Positions 8,983-17,481 are shown, counted from the stretch's first letter. The stretch is 64,000 bases of DNA from an uncultured Candidatus Hydrogenedens sp. (GCA_902609885.1 CACLTT010000001.1:62001-126000); one strand, 5' to 3'. The notes: generated by a model from the letters alone, not told the origin. Translations and numbers: made by a program.

Positions 8983-10269
8983 ATGAGTAAATTTAATTAT
9001 AAAAATTTTTTCGTATTTCTATCATTAGGTTTTCTAACTGTATTTTTGACTGGCTCAGCGTCAGCATCAAGCAGTCCTGATGAAACCGCATTTATTTTTA
9101 ATACATTATTATTCCTTATTTGCGGTTTTTTAGTCATGTGGATGGCAGCAGGATTTGCAATGTTAGAATCCGGAATGGTTAGATCTAAGAACGTTTCCAC
9201 AATTTGTCTTAAAAATGTGGGATTATATGCAATTTCTGGCATAATGTTTTATTTAGTGGGCTACAACTTAGCCTACGGAATCGCTGAAGGAGGCTACATG
9301 GGTTCATTCAGTATGTTTGTACCCGGTGAAGATATAGCTACAGGCTATGCTTCTCATTCAGACTGGTTCTTCCAAATGGTTTTTTGTGCAACTACTGTCT
9401 CTATCGTTTCAGGGACTATTGCAGAAAGAATTAAAGTTTGGAGTTTCTTCATTTTCGCAGCTATTTTAGCTGGCGTTATTTATCCAATCGAAATGGGTTG
9501 GCAATGGGGTGGTGGATGGTTATCATCCATGGGATTCTCTGATTTTGCTGGTTCAACACTTGTGCATGCCGCAGGTGGTGCAGCTGGGTTAGCAGGCGCA
9601 ATTATTATTGGGCCTAGAATTGGTCGTTTTGTAGACGGTAAGGCAATTCCAATCCCTGCTTCTAGTATTCCTCTTGCAACTCTAGGTACATTTATTTTAT
9701 GGCTTGGCTGGTTTGGTTTTAATGGTGGGTCTCAACTTGCTATTGGATCCCTAGATGACGCAGCAGCTGTTTCAGACATTTTTGTTAATACAAACTTAGC
9801 AGCTTGTGCAGGTTTATTAGTTGCAATAATAGTTGCTCAAACAATGTTTGGTAAATGTGATGTTACCTTTGCTCTTAATGGAGCCCTGGCTGGTCTTGTA
9901 TCTATTACGGCCGAGCCTCTTGCACCTAGTGCCACAATGTCAATGATGATAGGTGGTATTGGTGGAGTGATAGCTGTATTCGGAACTAAGTTTTTCGAAA
10001 GCGTTCAAGTTGACGATGTTGTTGGTGCTTTACCTGTTCACTTATTGGCAGGTATTTGGGGCACAGTAGCAGTCGCAATATCAACTGATGTTTCAGCTGT
10101 AACACAATTAATTGGTACTGTATCAGTAATTGTGTTTGTATTCGTTCTATCTGCAATAGTATTTTTGGCACTTAAAGCAACAGTAGGTTTAAGACCATCA
10201 GCAGAAGAAGAAGAATTAGGATCAGATGCATCTGAGGTAGGTGTTGAATCTTATCCTTATTTTAAATAA
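8983..10269 (+). CDS. amt: ammonium transporter Amt
   Basis: A 428-residue Amt/Mep/Rh-family channel. Residues 1-29 form a cleavable signal peptide ending SASA, after which about 11 membrane helices follow. FAMLESGMVRSKN (about 60) and the two pore histidines, in TLVHAAGGAAG (about 195) and ALPVHLLAG (about 348), are present. A strong Shine-Dalgarno sequence, GGAGGG, lies 6 bases before the ATG. The sigma-54 promoter at 8934 indicates control by nitrogen status. No glnK gene follows, which is unusual since amt is commonly paired with a PII gene. A strong terminator lies downstream. Confidence 0.97.
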   Translation: MSKFNYKNFFVFLSLGFLTVFLTGSASASSSPDETAFIFNTLLFLICGFLVMWMAAGFAMLESGMVRSKNVSTICLKNVGLYAISGIMFYLVGYNLAYGIAEGGYMGSFSMFVPGEDIATGYASHSDWFFQMVFCATTVSIVSGTIAERIKVWSFFIFAAILAGVIYPIEMGWQWGGGWLSSMGFSDFAGSTLVHAAGGAAGLAGAIIIGPRIGRFVDGKAIPIPASSIPLATLGTFILWLGWFGFNGGSQLAIGSLDDAAAVSDIFVNTNLAACAGLLVAIIVAQTMFGKCDVTFALNGALAGLVSITAEPLAPSATMSMMIGGIGGVIAVFGTKFFESVQVDDVVGALPVHLLAGIWGTVAVAISTDVSAVTQLIGTVSVIVFVFVLSAIVFLALKATVGLRPSAEEEELGSDASEVGVESYPYFK

Positions 10270-10310
10270 TTAATACCTATAATACCTAGCCTATATCTCC
10301 TTGGTAGGCC

Positions 10311-10341
10311 AAAAAGCATGCCCCTAGCGGGCATGCTTTTT
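10311..10341 (+). terminator. Rho-independent terminator after amt
   Basis: The perfect 8-bp stem GCATGCCC/GGGCATGC with loop CTAGC is flanked by A5 before and T5 after, giving a strong intrinsic terminator on the plus strand. The A-tract also allows termination from the minus strand. Confidence 0.9.
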
Positions 10342-10622
10342 GCCTTTTAAGATACTCTCAAAACTATATAATACTTATCGCAGATTTATTACCACTACCA
10401 CTTAGATGACTAAATTAAAACACGTTAAATATGGTTAATCGTCTTCAGTAGATATTTAAATGAACTTGTTAGAAACTTAGAAATATTACCTCTGTCTATG
10501 GCGCTAGATTTCTCTTAGAAGGTATTGTTTCGGTGACATTGGGAGATATTAAATCAAGAAATGGGTTCCACATTATTAATTTTTGATAATAAAATGAAAC
10601 ATGATGCTATATGAATAGTTAA
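10342..10622. other. 281-base intergenic stretch, no gene recognised
   Basis: Between the amt terminator and the tautomerase stop codon I see no open frame of convincing length and no tRNA, riboswitch or obvious hairpin. It is the largest apparently empty space in the window, so an unannotated small RNA is possible but unsupported. Confidence 0.5.
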
Positions 10623-10808
10623 TTATTTTTCAGATAGCAGCTTGCCACCAACAGACCACTGATTTCTAGGTATTTCATCAATTTGAACATATGTTGATGA
10701 AGGTGGTTTACCTGCTACTATTTCCATTGTTTTAGTTATTTCTTCACAGATCTTTTTTCTCTGTTCATCTGATAGGCTACCACCAACTTTCACGTTAATA
10801 TATGGCAT
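10623..10808 (-). CDS. 4-oxalocrotonate tautomerase family protein
   Basis: A 61-residue protein starting MPYINVKV, as in the 4-oxalocrotonate tautomerase superfamily, in which Pro1 (after Met removal) is the catalytic base. The rest follows the family plan: SDEQRKKICEEITK helix, then STYVQIDEIP and a C-terminal WSVGG turn. I chose ATG 10806-10808 because it exposes the conserved Pro; a longer in-frame extension overlaps the zinc-ribbon gene and has no homology. The natural substrate is unknown. It follows the zinc-ribbon gene by one base, so the two are cotranscribed. Confidence 0.85.
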   Translation of the reverse strand: MPYINVKVGGSLSDEQRKKICEEITKTMEIVAGKPPSSTYVQIDEIPRNQWSVGGKLLSEK

Positions 10809-10809
10809 T

Positions 10810-11004
10810 TTAGCACCCGAAAAGCACAATAAATTTTTTGCCACAGCAGTGACATACTTTATCTGGCTTTTCATCCTTATCGTTGTAATGATCGTTTTGT
10901 GAAACAGGAAATAATGCAGCTCCACAATGAGGACACTCTTTATGATACGCAGAAATTGGTTCTAGGATTTGTTTGTTAACTTCTAACTTATTGGTATCAC
11001 TCAT
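10810..11004 (-). CDS. small zinc-ribbon protein, 64 aa
   Basis: A short cytosolic protein with two CxxC-type knuckles, CPHCG (about residues 24-28) and CHCCGKKF (about 51-58), separated by an acidic, Asp/Lys-rich loop. This is a plausible zinc ribbon. I do not recognise a named family. It begins 17 bases downstream of the hairpin/T-tract element at 11022-11080, without an obvious Shine-Dalgarno sequence. It is followed after one base by the tautomerase gene, suggesting a two-gene unit. Confidence 0.7.
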   Translation of the reverse strand: MSDTNKLEVNKQILEPISAYHKECPHCGAALFPVSQNDHYNDKDEKPDKVCHCCGKKFIVLFGC

Positions 11005-11019
11005 ACTTTAAGTTTACAA

Positions 11020-11080
11020 TAAAAAAAGCTCCTTTACCAAGATGCCGTCACCCCGTAAATAAACGACCTTGAAGGAGCTT
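11020..11080 (-). ncRNA. candidate structured leader or small RNA ending in an intrinsic terminator
   Basis: On the minus strand, a 9-bp stem AAGCTCCTT/AAGGAGCTT (arms 11072-11080 and 11026-11034) is followed by a run of T. Inside the 37-base interior, CAAG/CTTG and GTCGT/ACGGC can pair, leaving a loop of about 14 bases. The promoter at 11087-11114 would start transcription right at the first stem base. It could be a free small RNA of about 60 nt or an attenuator for the zinc-ribbon/tautomerase genes. No known RNA family was recognised. Confidence 0.5.
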
Positions 11081-11086
11081 AGCTTT

Positions 11087-11114
11087 ATATTAACTAAAAA
11101 TTTTTTTTTGCCAA
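11087..11114 (-). promoter_or_regulatory. promoter of the candidate small RNA/leader
   Basis: TTGGCA (11109-11114) and TAATAT (11087-11092) are separated by 16 bases consisting of an A-tract and a T-tract. The expected start near 11080 coincides with the first base of the hairpin at 11020-11080. Confidence 0.5.
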
Positions 11115-11149
11115 TTAAATTTAAAAATAAAGAAACTAAGTTTTTCAAT

Positions 11150-11155
11150 TATAAT
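11150..11155 (+). promoter_or_regulatory. TATAAT box 6 bases before radA (leaderless promoter candidate)
   Basis: A perfect -10 hexamer ends 6 bases before ATG 11162, so transcription would begin at or next to the A of the start codon. There is no Shine-Dalgarno sequence. Confidence 0.45.
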
Positions 11156-11161
11156 ATTTAC

Positions 11162-12508
11162 ATGATCTATGAATGCGTGAAGTGTGGTTTAACCTCTCCA
11201 GTTAAAATGGGAAAATGCCATAAATGTAATGAATGGAACTGTTTTGAAGAAAAAAAAGAGAGCAAAAAAAATAACCTTAAATTATTAGTCTCAAATAAAC
11301 TATCTGACTTAAAGACTCTATCAAATAAGCAGATTGAGTCTTCGATTATTGAAATGGATCGCGTATTAGGTGGTGGATTTACAGTTGGCTCAACTATATT
11401 GCTTGGTGGCGAACCAGGGATTGGCAAGTCAACTTTGGCCTTACAGCTCGCTGCAAATCTTTCCAATTCGAATTCTGTTTTATATGTATCAGCTGAGGAG
11501 TCCATATCTCAAATTAATTTAAGATCAAAACGGCTAGGTATTACATATAATAATTTATTTATTTTGAATGATGCCAGTATAGATCAGATTTTACTTCAAA
11601 TAGAAGATGCAAAGCCGAACATTGTGATAATTGATTCTATTCATGCATTGACGTCAAATGATTTAGATTCTCCATTAGGTTCAATTTCACATCTAAAAAC
11701 ATCTTCTCAAACACTTTCTGAATATTGTAAAAAAAATTCAGTCATATTAGTACTTATATGTCATATCACTAAAGATGGAACTATAGCAGGCCCCAAAACT
11801 CTTGAGCATTTAGTTGATACAGTATTATATTTTGATCAAATTGAGTCTGATGAGCTCAGAATTTTAAGAACAACAAAAAATAGGTTTGGCCCAACTAATG
11901 AGATTGGTATTTTTAAAATGACCGAAAAAGGACTTATTGAGGTATGTGAATCATCAAATATTTTTATTTCTGATAGCACCAATTCTTATCCAGGCACAGC
12001 TATCTCATCAACATTTGAGGGTTCCCGATCTATATTGATAGAGATTCAATCTCTTGTATCGGCTCCAAGCCAGTCTTATGGAAAACGTTATTCTAATGGA
12101 ATAGAAATTAACAGAATAAATATGTTAATAGCAATTCTTGAGAAGTTTTCAAAAATCACTTTCAACGATAAAGATATTTTTGTAAACGTCTCTAAGGGAG
12201 TAAAGGTTAAAGATCCATCTGTAGATTTAGCAATTATTGCTGCACTCTTATCAAGTTTTAAGGATTTAACAATTCCTCTAGATAATGTCTTCATTGGCGA
12301 AGTAGGACTAGGAGGAGAAGTCAAGACTGTCACAAAAATTGAAAAAAGAATAAAGGAATTTGAAAGAATGGGTTTTAAAAAATGTTTTATACCTTATCAG
12401 TCTCTTGCTCAATCTAAAAGTTTGGAAAGATATTCTTCAAATCAGATGAAATTAATTTCTATCAATAATATAAACGAGCTTAACCAATATATTGGTGAAG
12501 TTGAATGA
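11162..12508 (+). CDS. radA: DNA repair protein RadA
   Basis: A 448-residue RecA-like ATPase that promotes branch migration during recombination. The order is an N-terminal zinc finger with C5, C8, C19 and C22, Walker A GGEPGIGKST (about 80-89), the RadA signature KNRFG (about 240), and a C-terminal Lon-protease-like domain. ATG 11162 is chosen because MIYECVKCG is the conserved beginning; an upstream TTG at 11069 would add 31 unconserved residues. It probably uses a leaderless mRNA (TATAAT at 11150). The last bases overlap murI in an ATGA. Confidence 0.95.
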   Translation: MIYECVKCGLTSPVKMGKCHKCNEWNCFEEKKESKKNNLKLLVSNKLSDLKTLSNKQIESSIIEMDRVLGGGFTVGSTILLGGEPGIGKSTLALQLAANLSNSNSVLYVSAEESISQINLRSKRLGITYNNLFILNDASIDQILLQIEDAKPNIVIIDSIHALTSNDLDSPLGSISHLKTSSQTLSEYCKKNSVILVLICHITKDGTIAGPKTLEHLVDTVLYFDQIESDELRILRTTKNRFGPTNEIGIFKMTEKGLIEVCESSNIFISDSTNSYPGTAISSTFEGSRSILIEIQSLVSAPSQSYGKRYSNGIEINRINMLIAILEKFSKITFNDKDIFVNVSKGVKVKDPSVDLAIIAALLSSFKDLTIPLDNVFIGEVGLGGEVKTVTKIEKRIKEFERMGFKKCFIPYQSLAQSKSLERYSSNQMKLISINNINELNQYIGEVE

Positions 12509-13281
12509 AGATTGGAATTTTTGATTCAGGTATTGGGGGTCTGACAGTATTTAGACAATTGATGAAAAAGTTACCAAATAATGATTATGTTTATCTTGGA
12601 GATACAGCGAGACTACCTTATGGAATAAAATCTAGAAAAACAGTTATTGAATATTCTATAAAAAATACACAGTTTTTAATAAATAAAGGATGTGATTTAA
12701 TTGTCATTGCTTGCAATACAGCTTCTGCTTTTGCGGATGATACTTTAAGAAAAAAATTTAATGTACCAATTTTTAATGTTATAGATTCAGGTGTTTCTGC
12801 AGTAAAAGATTCTGGCATACGGAATATCGGAATTATTGCGACTCCCTCAACCATTGATAGTAAAACTTACAGCAATAGATTGAAGAAGGTGAAAAACATA
12901 AAAAAAATTATTAGCAAGCAATGTCCAATATTTGTTCCTATAGTAGAAGAGGGTCTTAAGTCTAAAGGATATATTGACCAAATTATTAATGAAAATCTTA
13001 ATATTTTCAAAAGAAATAAAATTGATGGCTTAATACTTGGTTGTACGCATTATCCAATCTTAAAGGGAAAAATTAAAAAATTTTTAGGTCCAAATGTAAA
13101 AATATTTGATTCTTCAGTTGAAATAGCGAAATCCATAAAGATTCAACTTGGTTTAACAAAAAAAAATAAAAGTCTTAAAAAAGAAGTGTATCTTACAGAT
13201 GGATCTAAATATTTTAAGACAGCATTAAGAAGTATGTTTAATAATGTAAATTTTAATGTGAAAATAATTGATATCAGGTAA
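12505..13281 (+). CDS. murI: glutamate racemase MurI
   Basis: A 258-residue cofactor-independent racemase supplying D-glutamate for peptidoglycan. GIFDSGIGGL is at the N-terminus, the first catalytic Cys is C70 in ACNTAS, and the second lies in LGCTHYP near residue 180. The start ATG overlaps the radA stop (ATGA), indicating translational coupling. The stop codon lies inside a 13-bp inverted repeat shared with the convergent etfA gene. Confidence 0.95.
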   Translation: MKIGIFDSGIGGLTVFRQLMKKLPNNDYVYLGDTARLPYGIKSRKTVIEYSIKNTQFLINKGCDLIVIACNTASAFADDTLRKKFNVPIFNVIDSGVSAVKDSGIRNIGIIATPSTIDSKTYSNRLKKVKNIKKIISKQCPIFVPIVEEGLKSKGYIDQIINENLNIFKRNKIDGLILGCTHYPILKGKIKKFLGPNVKIFDSSVEIAKSIKIQLGLTKKNKSLKKEVYLTDGSKYFKTALRSMFNNVNFNVKIIDIR

Positions 13282-13302
13282 GAATCTCCTACCTGATATC
13301 AA
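13268..13302. terminator. bidirectional terminator-like inverted repeat between murI and etfA
   Basis: A perfect 13-bp stem, TTGATATCAGGTA (13268-13280) and its complement (13290-13302), with a 9-base loop AGAATCTCC. It contains the murI stop codon and ends 5 bases before the etfA stop. T-rich sequence is only moderate on each side, so it may act as a bidirectional terminator or an mRNA end stabiliser. Confidence 0.7.
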
Positions 13303-13307
13303 ACTTG

Positions 13308-14282
13308 TTATCCTAATTTTTTAATTTCATCAGTCAACACTGGAAGTACATCAAACAAGTCACCACAAATACCATAATCACATTTTTGAAAAATTGGCGC
13401 ATCCGGATCTTTATTGATAGCAACTATAACTTTGGAAGAGCCCATACCAGCATAATGTTGAACAGAGCCTGAAATTCCTACAGCAACATACAAATTAGGT
13501 GATACGACTTTTCCGGTCTGACCAACTTGCATCTCGTAGGGAACCCATCCTGAATCAACTGCTGCCCTTGATGCACCTGCACCTGCTCCAATTGAATCAG
13601 CAAGATCATAAACAATTTTAAAATTATCGCCATTAGCCATTCCACGACCGCCTGAAACAATTTTATCTGCCTCTGTTAGTTCAGGCCTTTCTTTAGGAAT
13701 AATTTTAGTTTCTATTACTTTATAATTGTCATCTACTGGTAGATCGACTGTTTCAGACACTACTTCGGGACTTCCAGATCCTTCAATAGGCTTAAATGCA
13801 TTAAGTCTAATTGTAGCAATCATTGGTTTTACATCATGAAAACTTACTGTTGCTATAGATTTGCCTGAATATTTATATCTTTTAACTTGAAGAGCTGATT
13901 CAGAACTAATATCTATATCAATTGCATCAATTGTAAGACCAGCGCCTGTTCTTGAAGCCACTCTAGGTAGATAATCTTGATTCTTTAAAGTGTTTCCACC
14001 TAATACAATATCAGGATTATTCTTTTTAATAATTTCTGAAAGTGCAGTTGCATATAAAGATGGATTAAAATCTTTTAATACAGGGTTTTCTACTTTATAA
14101 AACTTTTCAGCTCCATATTTACCAAGATCATCTTCAATGGCACCTGAACTTTCACCTATAAAAACTGCACATATTGTTGAACTATTTTTCTCTTTTAATT
14201 TTGATGCAGCAGCTAGAACTTCATAAGTAACATTACGTACTTTATCCTGTGCTGTATCAACTAATACCCAAATTTCACTCAT
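13308..14282 (-). CDS. etfA: electron transfer flavoprotein alpha subunit
   Basis: A 324-residue ETF alpha chain that passes electrons from acyl-CoA and other dehydrogenases to the quinone pool via ETF-quinone oxidoreductase. The C-terminal FAD domain shows SRAAVDSGW, the GQTGK motif, GISGSVQH and the terminal NKDPDAPIF and DLFDVLP segments. It follows etfB by 10 bases on the same strand. Together with the ccr homologue and acyl-CoA ligases elsewhere in the window it fits acyl-CoA metabolism. Confidence 0.96.
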   Translation of the reverse strand: MSEIWVLVDTAQDKVRNVTYEVLAAASKLKEKNSSTICAVFIGESSGAIEDDLGKYGAEKFYKVENPVLKDFNPSLYATALSEIIKKNNPDIVLGGNTLKNQDYLPRVASRTGAGLTIDAIDIDISSESALQVKRYKYSGKSIATVSFHDVKPMIATIRLNAFKPIEGSGSPEVVSETVDLPVDDNYKVIETKIIPKERPELTEADKIVSGGRGMANGDNFKIVYDLADSIGAGAGASRAAVDSGWVPYEMQVGQTGKVVSPNLYVAVGISGSVQHYAGMGSSKVIVAINKDPDAPIFQKCDYGICGDLFDVLPVLTDEIKKLG

Positions 14283-14292
14283 ATTTTTCTCC

Positions 14293-15105
14293 TTATATAA
14301 TTTTTGCTTCTTCTCTTAATAATTTAGCAAGTTCAGAAGATGCTTGTTGAACATCGTTACCTTCAATAACTTTTAAACTACGAGTTATTGTTGGTATTTC
14401 TATTGAATCTGTTTTTACTCTTGAGCCTGCTACACCCAAAGCGTCTGCAGATATACCAATTTCATCAGAATTGATATCTCCTGGACCGACCTCTTCACAA
14501 GGTTTTTTCTTAGCTTTCATAATACCTGGTAAGGAAGCATATCTTGGCTCATTAATTCCCTGCTCAACAGTTATGATTGCAGGAAGTTTGAGCTCCCTGA
14601 TTTCCTCTCCGCCTTCAATATTAGAAGTTACTTTGGCAGTTTTAGAGCCTTCATCCACTTCAACCTTAGATGCTAATGTTGCTTGTGGAATTCCTAACTC
14701 TTCTGCTACTTGAACAGGAACTTGATTAGATTCTTCATCAATCCATTTTTTTCCTGCAATAATTAAATCTATGTCTCCCAATGATTTAATTTTGGAGCCT
14801 ATGACTTTCCCCAATGCATAAGAATCCATATCTGCAAAGGAATCATCTTTAATATGAACTCCACTATCTCCACCCATAGCTAGAGCTGTTCTTATTGCAT
14901 CAACAGAGCGGTCAGCTCCTACTGTAAGTACTACGACTTCAGCTCCAGTTTTTTCTTTTATTTGTACTGCTTCTTCTACAGCATATTCATCAAAAGGATT
15001 TAAAATCCATTTAATATCATCAGTCTGTATCCCATTTCCTGAAGAATTAGCTTGAATTTTTGCTTCAGTGTCAGGAGTTTGCCTAACAATTACTAGAATT
15101 TTCAA
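14293..15105 (-). CDS. etfB: electron transfer flavoprotein beta subunit
   Basis: A 270-residue ETF beta chain with the AMP/adenine-binding fold: NPFDEYAVEEA near residue 40, ALAMGGD near 80 and the ETF-beta signature region around VEVDEGSKTAKV. The start is a TTG at 15103-15105, directly after a strong GGGGG Shine-Dalgarno sequence, giving the standard KILVIVRQTPD N-terminus; an in-frame ATG at 15168 would add 21 unconserved residues. A 6-bp inverted repeat (CCTTGG/CCAAGG) upstream could partly mask the ribosome site. Confidence 0.94.
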   Translation of the reverse strand: MKILVIVRQTPDTEAKIQANSSGNGIQTDDIKWILNPFDEYAVEEAVQIKEKTGAEVVVLTVGADRSVDAIRTALAMGGDSGVHIKDDSFADMDSYALGKVIGSKIKSLGDIDLIIAGKKWIDEESNQVPVQVAEELGIPQATLASKVEVDEGSKTAKVTSNIEGGEEIRELKLPAIITVEQGINEPRYASLPGIMKAKKKPCEEVGPGDINSDEIGISADALGVAGSRVKTDSIEIPTITRSLKVIEGNDVQQASSELAKLLREEAKII

Positions 15106-15184
15106 TTTTTTCCCCCTTGGACTTAAAAAGTACCAAGGAAATTTTAAGTAATAGAGGATTAAAGTCAAGATATAAAAGAGCTTT

Positions 15185-15787
15185 TTATATTTTTCTTCTA
15201 TCTGTTATAGCTTTTGCAAGGGTATTTTTATCAATATAGTCAACCTCAGAGCCTAAAGGCATTCCAATTGCAATTCTAGATATGTTTTTACAATAATTTT
15301 GAATTTGTTCTTTTATGAATTGTGCAGTGAATTCACCATCATTTGTTGGATCGGTTGCTAAAATTATTTCATTGAATTTAGATTTTTTAATTCTACTAAC
15401 CAATCTTTCAATCTGTAAATCTTCAGGTTTAATACCTTTTGGAACTGATAAAAGACCTTGTAATACATGGTATTGCCCTTTATATTCGCCACTCTTTTCA
15501 ATTGATAACATATCAAACATATTTTCAACAATACAAAGTATTTTTGAATCCCTAGAATTATCATTACATATACAATAGTTGTTAAAAATAAAGTTATTGC
15601 AAGTTTTACAAACTTTAACTTTTTTTCTTGCTTCAACCATTGATTTTGCAATTTCTAAAGTAAGGTTAGGGGGGTTTTTCATAAGAAAAAGAGCCAATCT
15701 TGAAGCTGTTTTTTCACCTATACTAGGAAACTTGGACAAAGATTCTATCAATTCATCAAATTCTTTACCTAAAATTTTATTTTTCAT
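15185..15787 (-). CDS. recR: recombination protein RecR
   Basis: A 200-residue RecR protein, acting with RecF/RecO to load RecA at gaps. It has an N-terminal helix-hairpin-helix segment (FPSIGEKTASRLA, about 16-28), a zinc module CKTCNNF...YCIC (about 57-72), and a Toprim domain with ATDPTNDGE near 145. It is downstream of ybaB and dnaX, the common order in bacteria, with a 5-base gap to ybaB. Confidence 0.95.
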   Translation of the reverse strand: MKNKILGKEFDELIESLSKFPSIGEKTASRLALFLMKNPPNLTLEIAKSMVEARKKVKVCKTCNNFIFNNYCICNDNSRDSKILCIVENMFDMLSIEKSGEYKGQYHVLQGLLSVPKGIKPEDLQIERLVSRIKKSKFNEIILATDPTNDGEFTAQFIKEQIQNYCKNISRIAIGMPLGSEVDYIDKNTLAKAITDRRKI

Positions 15788-15792
15788 ATAAT

Positions 15793-16122
15793 TTATAAAA
15801 GGCCTGGAGGAATACCCATAGAGGATGCAACTTCCCCCATTTTATTTTTAATTTTTTCTTTTCCTTTATCTAATGCTTCATTAACTGCAGCTTGAATTAA
15901 ATCCTCTAGCATATCTTTATCGCCAGACTCCAAAACCTCATTTTCTATATGAATAGATGTTATTTCTCCTTTAGCTTTAGCCTTAACTTTCACCATTCCT
16001 CCACCAGAAGTAGTTTCCACAATTTCATTTCCTGCATCCTCTTGAATCTCTTCCATTTGCTTCTTCATTTTTTCTGCTTGCTTCATCATGGTTTTCATGT
16101 TTAAGTTTCCAGGCATTTTCAT
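15793..16122 (-). CDS. ybaB: nucleoid-associated protein YbaB/EbfC family
   Basis: A 109-residue DNA-binding protein of the YbaB/EbfC family. It opens with a Met/Lys-rich coiled helix (MKTMMKQAEKMKKQMEEIQ), then the conserved GGGMVKVKAKAKGEI beta segment, and a Gly-Pro-Gly-containing C-terminus (GIPPGLL). It overlaps the end of dnaX by 4 bases and precedes recR, the classic dnaX-ybaB-recR arrangement. Confidence 0.95.
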   Translation of the reverse strand: MKMPGNLNMKTMMKQAEKMKKQMEEIQEDAGNEIVETTSGGGMVKVKAKAKGEITSIHIENEVLESGDKDMLEDLIQAAVNEALDKGKEKIKNKMGEVASSMGIPPGLL

Positions 16123-17474
16123 TCTTGATTCTCCTTTTCTATTTCTAAAATTCTACAATCAAATGTATCAAAAAGACTTTTAATTGACTCTGACTCGAAT
16201 AGTTTATCTTTATTTTCCTTTAAATTGAAGGCTTCCTCTTCAACATGAGGCTCAACTGTTAAACTATTCTTTTCCTCTCCATTAGATTTTTCAGCATTAT
16301 TTATCTTTGATTTCTCAAGTTCTTTTTTTTTATACAAATTATCATTATTTATATTTTTAACTTTTTTTTTTGGCTCTTCTTCACTAATTGTTTCGAAACT
16401 AATGAAGTCAGAAATTAAACACAATTTTATAATTGTAGTCTCGGCAGAAATTTTAATATTTGGACTTTTGATTATAGAATTATATGAGCTAATTAAATTA
16501 TCAAAAATATTTTCAAATTCATGTACCGAGAAATCTTTAAATTTTGTTAAAATATTTTCATTTATTTTCTCTATTGTTGAATCTTCACTATCTATTTTCA
16601 ATTTTGCATAAATTAGGCTTCTGAAAAAAAACATTAAGGATAAAATAAATTTTTTAATGTCATATCCTTTTGAGCAAATTTCTGAAAATAATTCTATGCT
16701 ATCTTTTACATTTCCATTCAATATTTTAGTTGATATTAAATATATTGTTTCTTTAGGTGTTATACCTAATTTAGAAATAGCATTTTTATACTTAATATCT
16801 TTATTTAAAGAGTTTGATAATAATTCTAAAATACTTAACGAATCTCTAGCTGATCCATTTGCTTCGTTGGCCAAAAGCTTTATAGAATCCTCATCTATTT
16901 TTATGTTTTCTCGGTTACAGACTTTTTTTATTAAATCTTCAATTTTACTTGAATTTAGATTTGTGAAACTTATTAGCTGACATCTAGACGATATTGTAAT
17001 AGGAATTTTTTCAACCTCTGTTGTTGCTAATATAAAAATAGTATTGTCGCTAGGCTCCTCTAGCGTTTTTAATAATGCATTAAATGCGGCTTTAGATAAC
17101 ATATGTGCTTCATCTATAATAAATACTTTGTATTTACATTTTAGTGAAGAATATTGAGATATATCTATAACATCTCGAATTTGATCAACCCCATTATTTG
17201 AAGCAGCATCAATTTCTATAACATCTAAAGACTTTCCACCATCTATATCATCACCAATTTGTGGATTGCTATTTATTTCTTCAGAATTAATGGCCTTTGC
17301 AAATATTCTTGCCATTGAAGTTTTACCAATACCTCTTCCACCACAGAATATTAAAGCATGAGGTATTGAGTTATTTTTAATAAAGCTTTCTAAAATAGAA
17401 ACGGGTGTTTCTTGACCGATAACGTCACGGAAATTCTTAGGCCTATATTTTCTTGCTAAAACTACATATGACAT
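16119..17474 (-). CDS. dnaX: DNA polymerase III subunit gamma/tau, zinc module lost
   Basis: A 451-residue clamp-loader ATPase. Walker A GGRGIGKTS is at 45-53, DEAHMLS (Walker B) near 126, and the sensor/arginine-finger region ATTEVEKIP to SSRCQ near 160. The usual four-cysteine zinc module between Walker A and the DVIEIDAASN segment is gone: residues 60-84 contain no cysteine at all. The region after about 350 is short and charged, so a full-size tau tail is absent. Start ATG 17474 lies 6 bases from the SRP RNA gene region. Confidence 0.95.
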   Translation of the reverse strand: MSYVVLARKYRPKNFRDVIGQETPVSILESFIKNNSIPHALIFCGGRGIGKTSMARIFAKAINSEEINSNPQIGDDIDGGKSLDVIEIDAASNNGVDQIRDVIDISQYSSLKCKYKVFIIDEAHMLSKAAFNALLKTLEEPSDNTIFILATTEVEKIPITISSRCQLISFTNLNSSKIEDLIKKVCNRENIKIDEDSIKLLANEANGSARDSLSILELLSNSLNKDIKYKNAISKLGITPKETIYLISTKILNGNVKDSIELFSEICSKGYDIKKFILSLMFFFRSLIYAKLKIDSEDSTIEKINENILTKFKDFSVHEFENIFDNLISSYNSIIKSPNIKISAETTIIKLCLISDFISFETISEEEPKKKVKNINNDNLYKKKELEKSKINNAEKSNGEEKNSLTVEPHVEEEAFNLKENKDKLFESESIKSLFDTFDCRILEIEKENQE

Positions 17475-17481
17475 AACTTTT

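Noticed and set aside
11026-11080. Resemblance of the structured element to the glutamine riboswitch (glnA RNA), with CGTT and GACGG strings
   Set aside because: Spacing and the conserved GAAGTAGG-type segment do not match; downstream genes have no link to glutamine.
11069-11161. TTG-initiated 31-residue extension of RadA
   Set aside because: Not conserved, overlaps the divergent regulatory element, and the zinc finger begins normally at MIYECVKCG.
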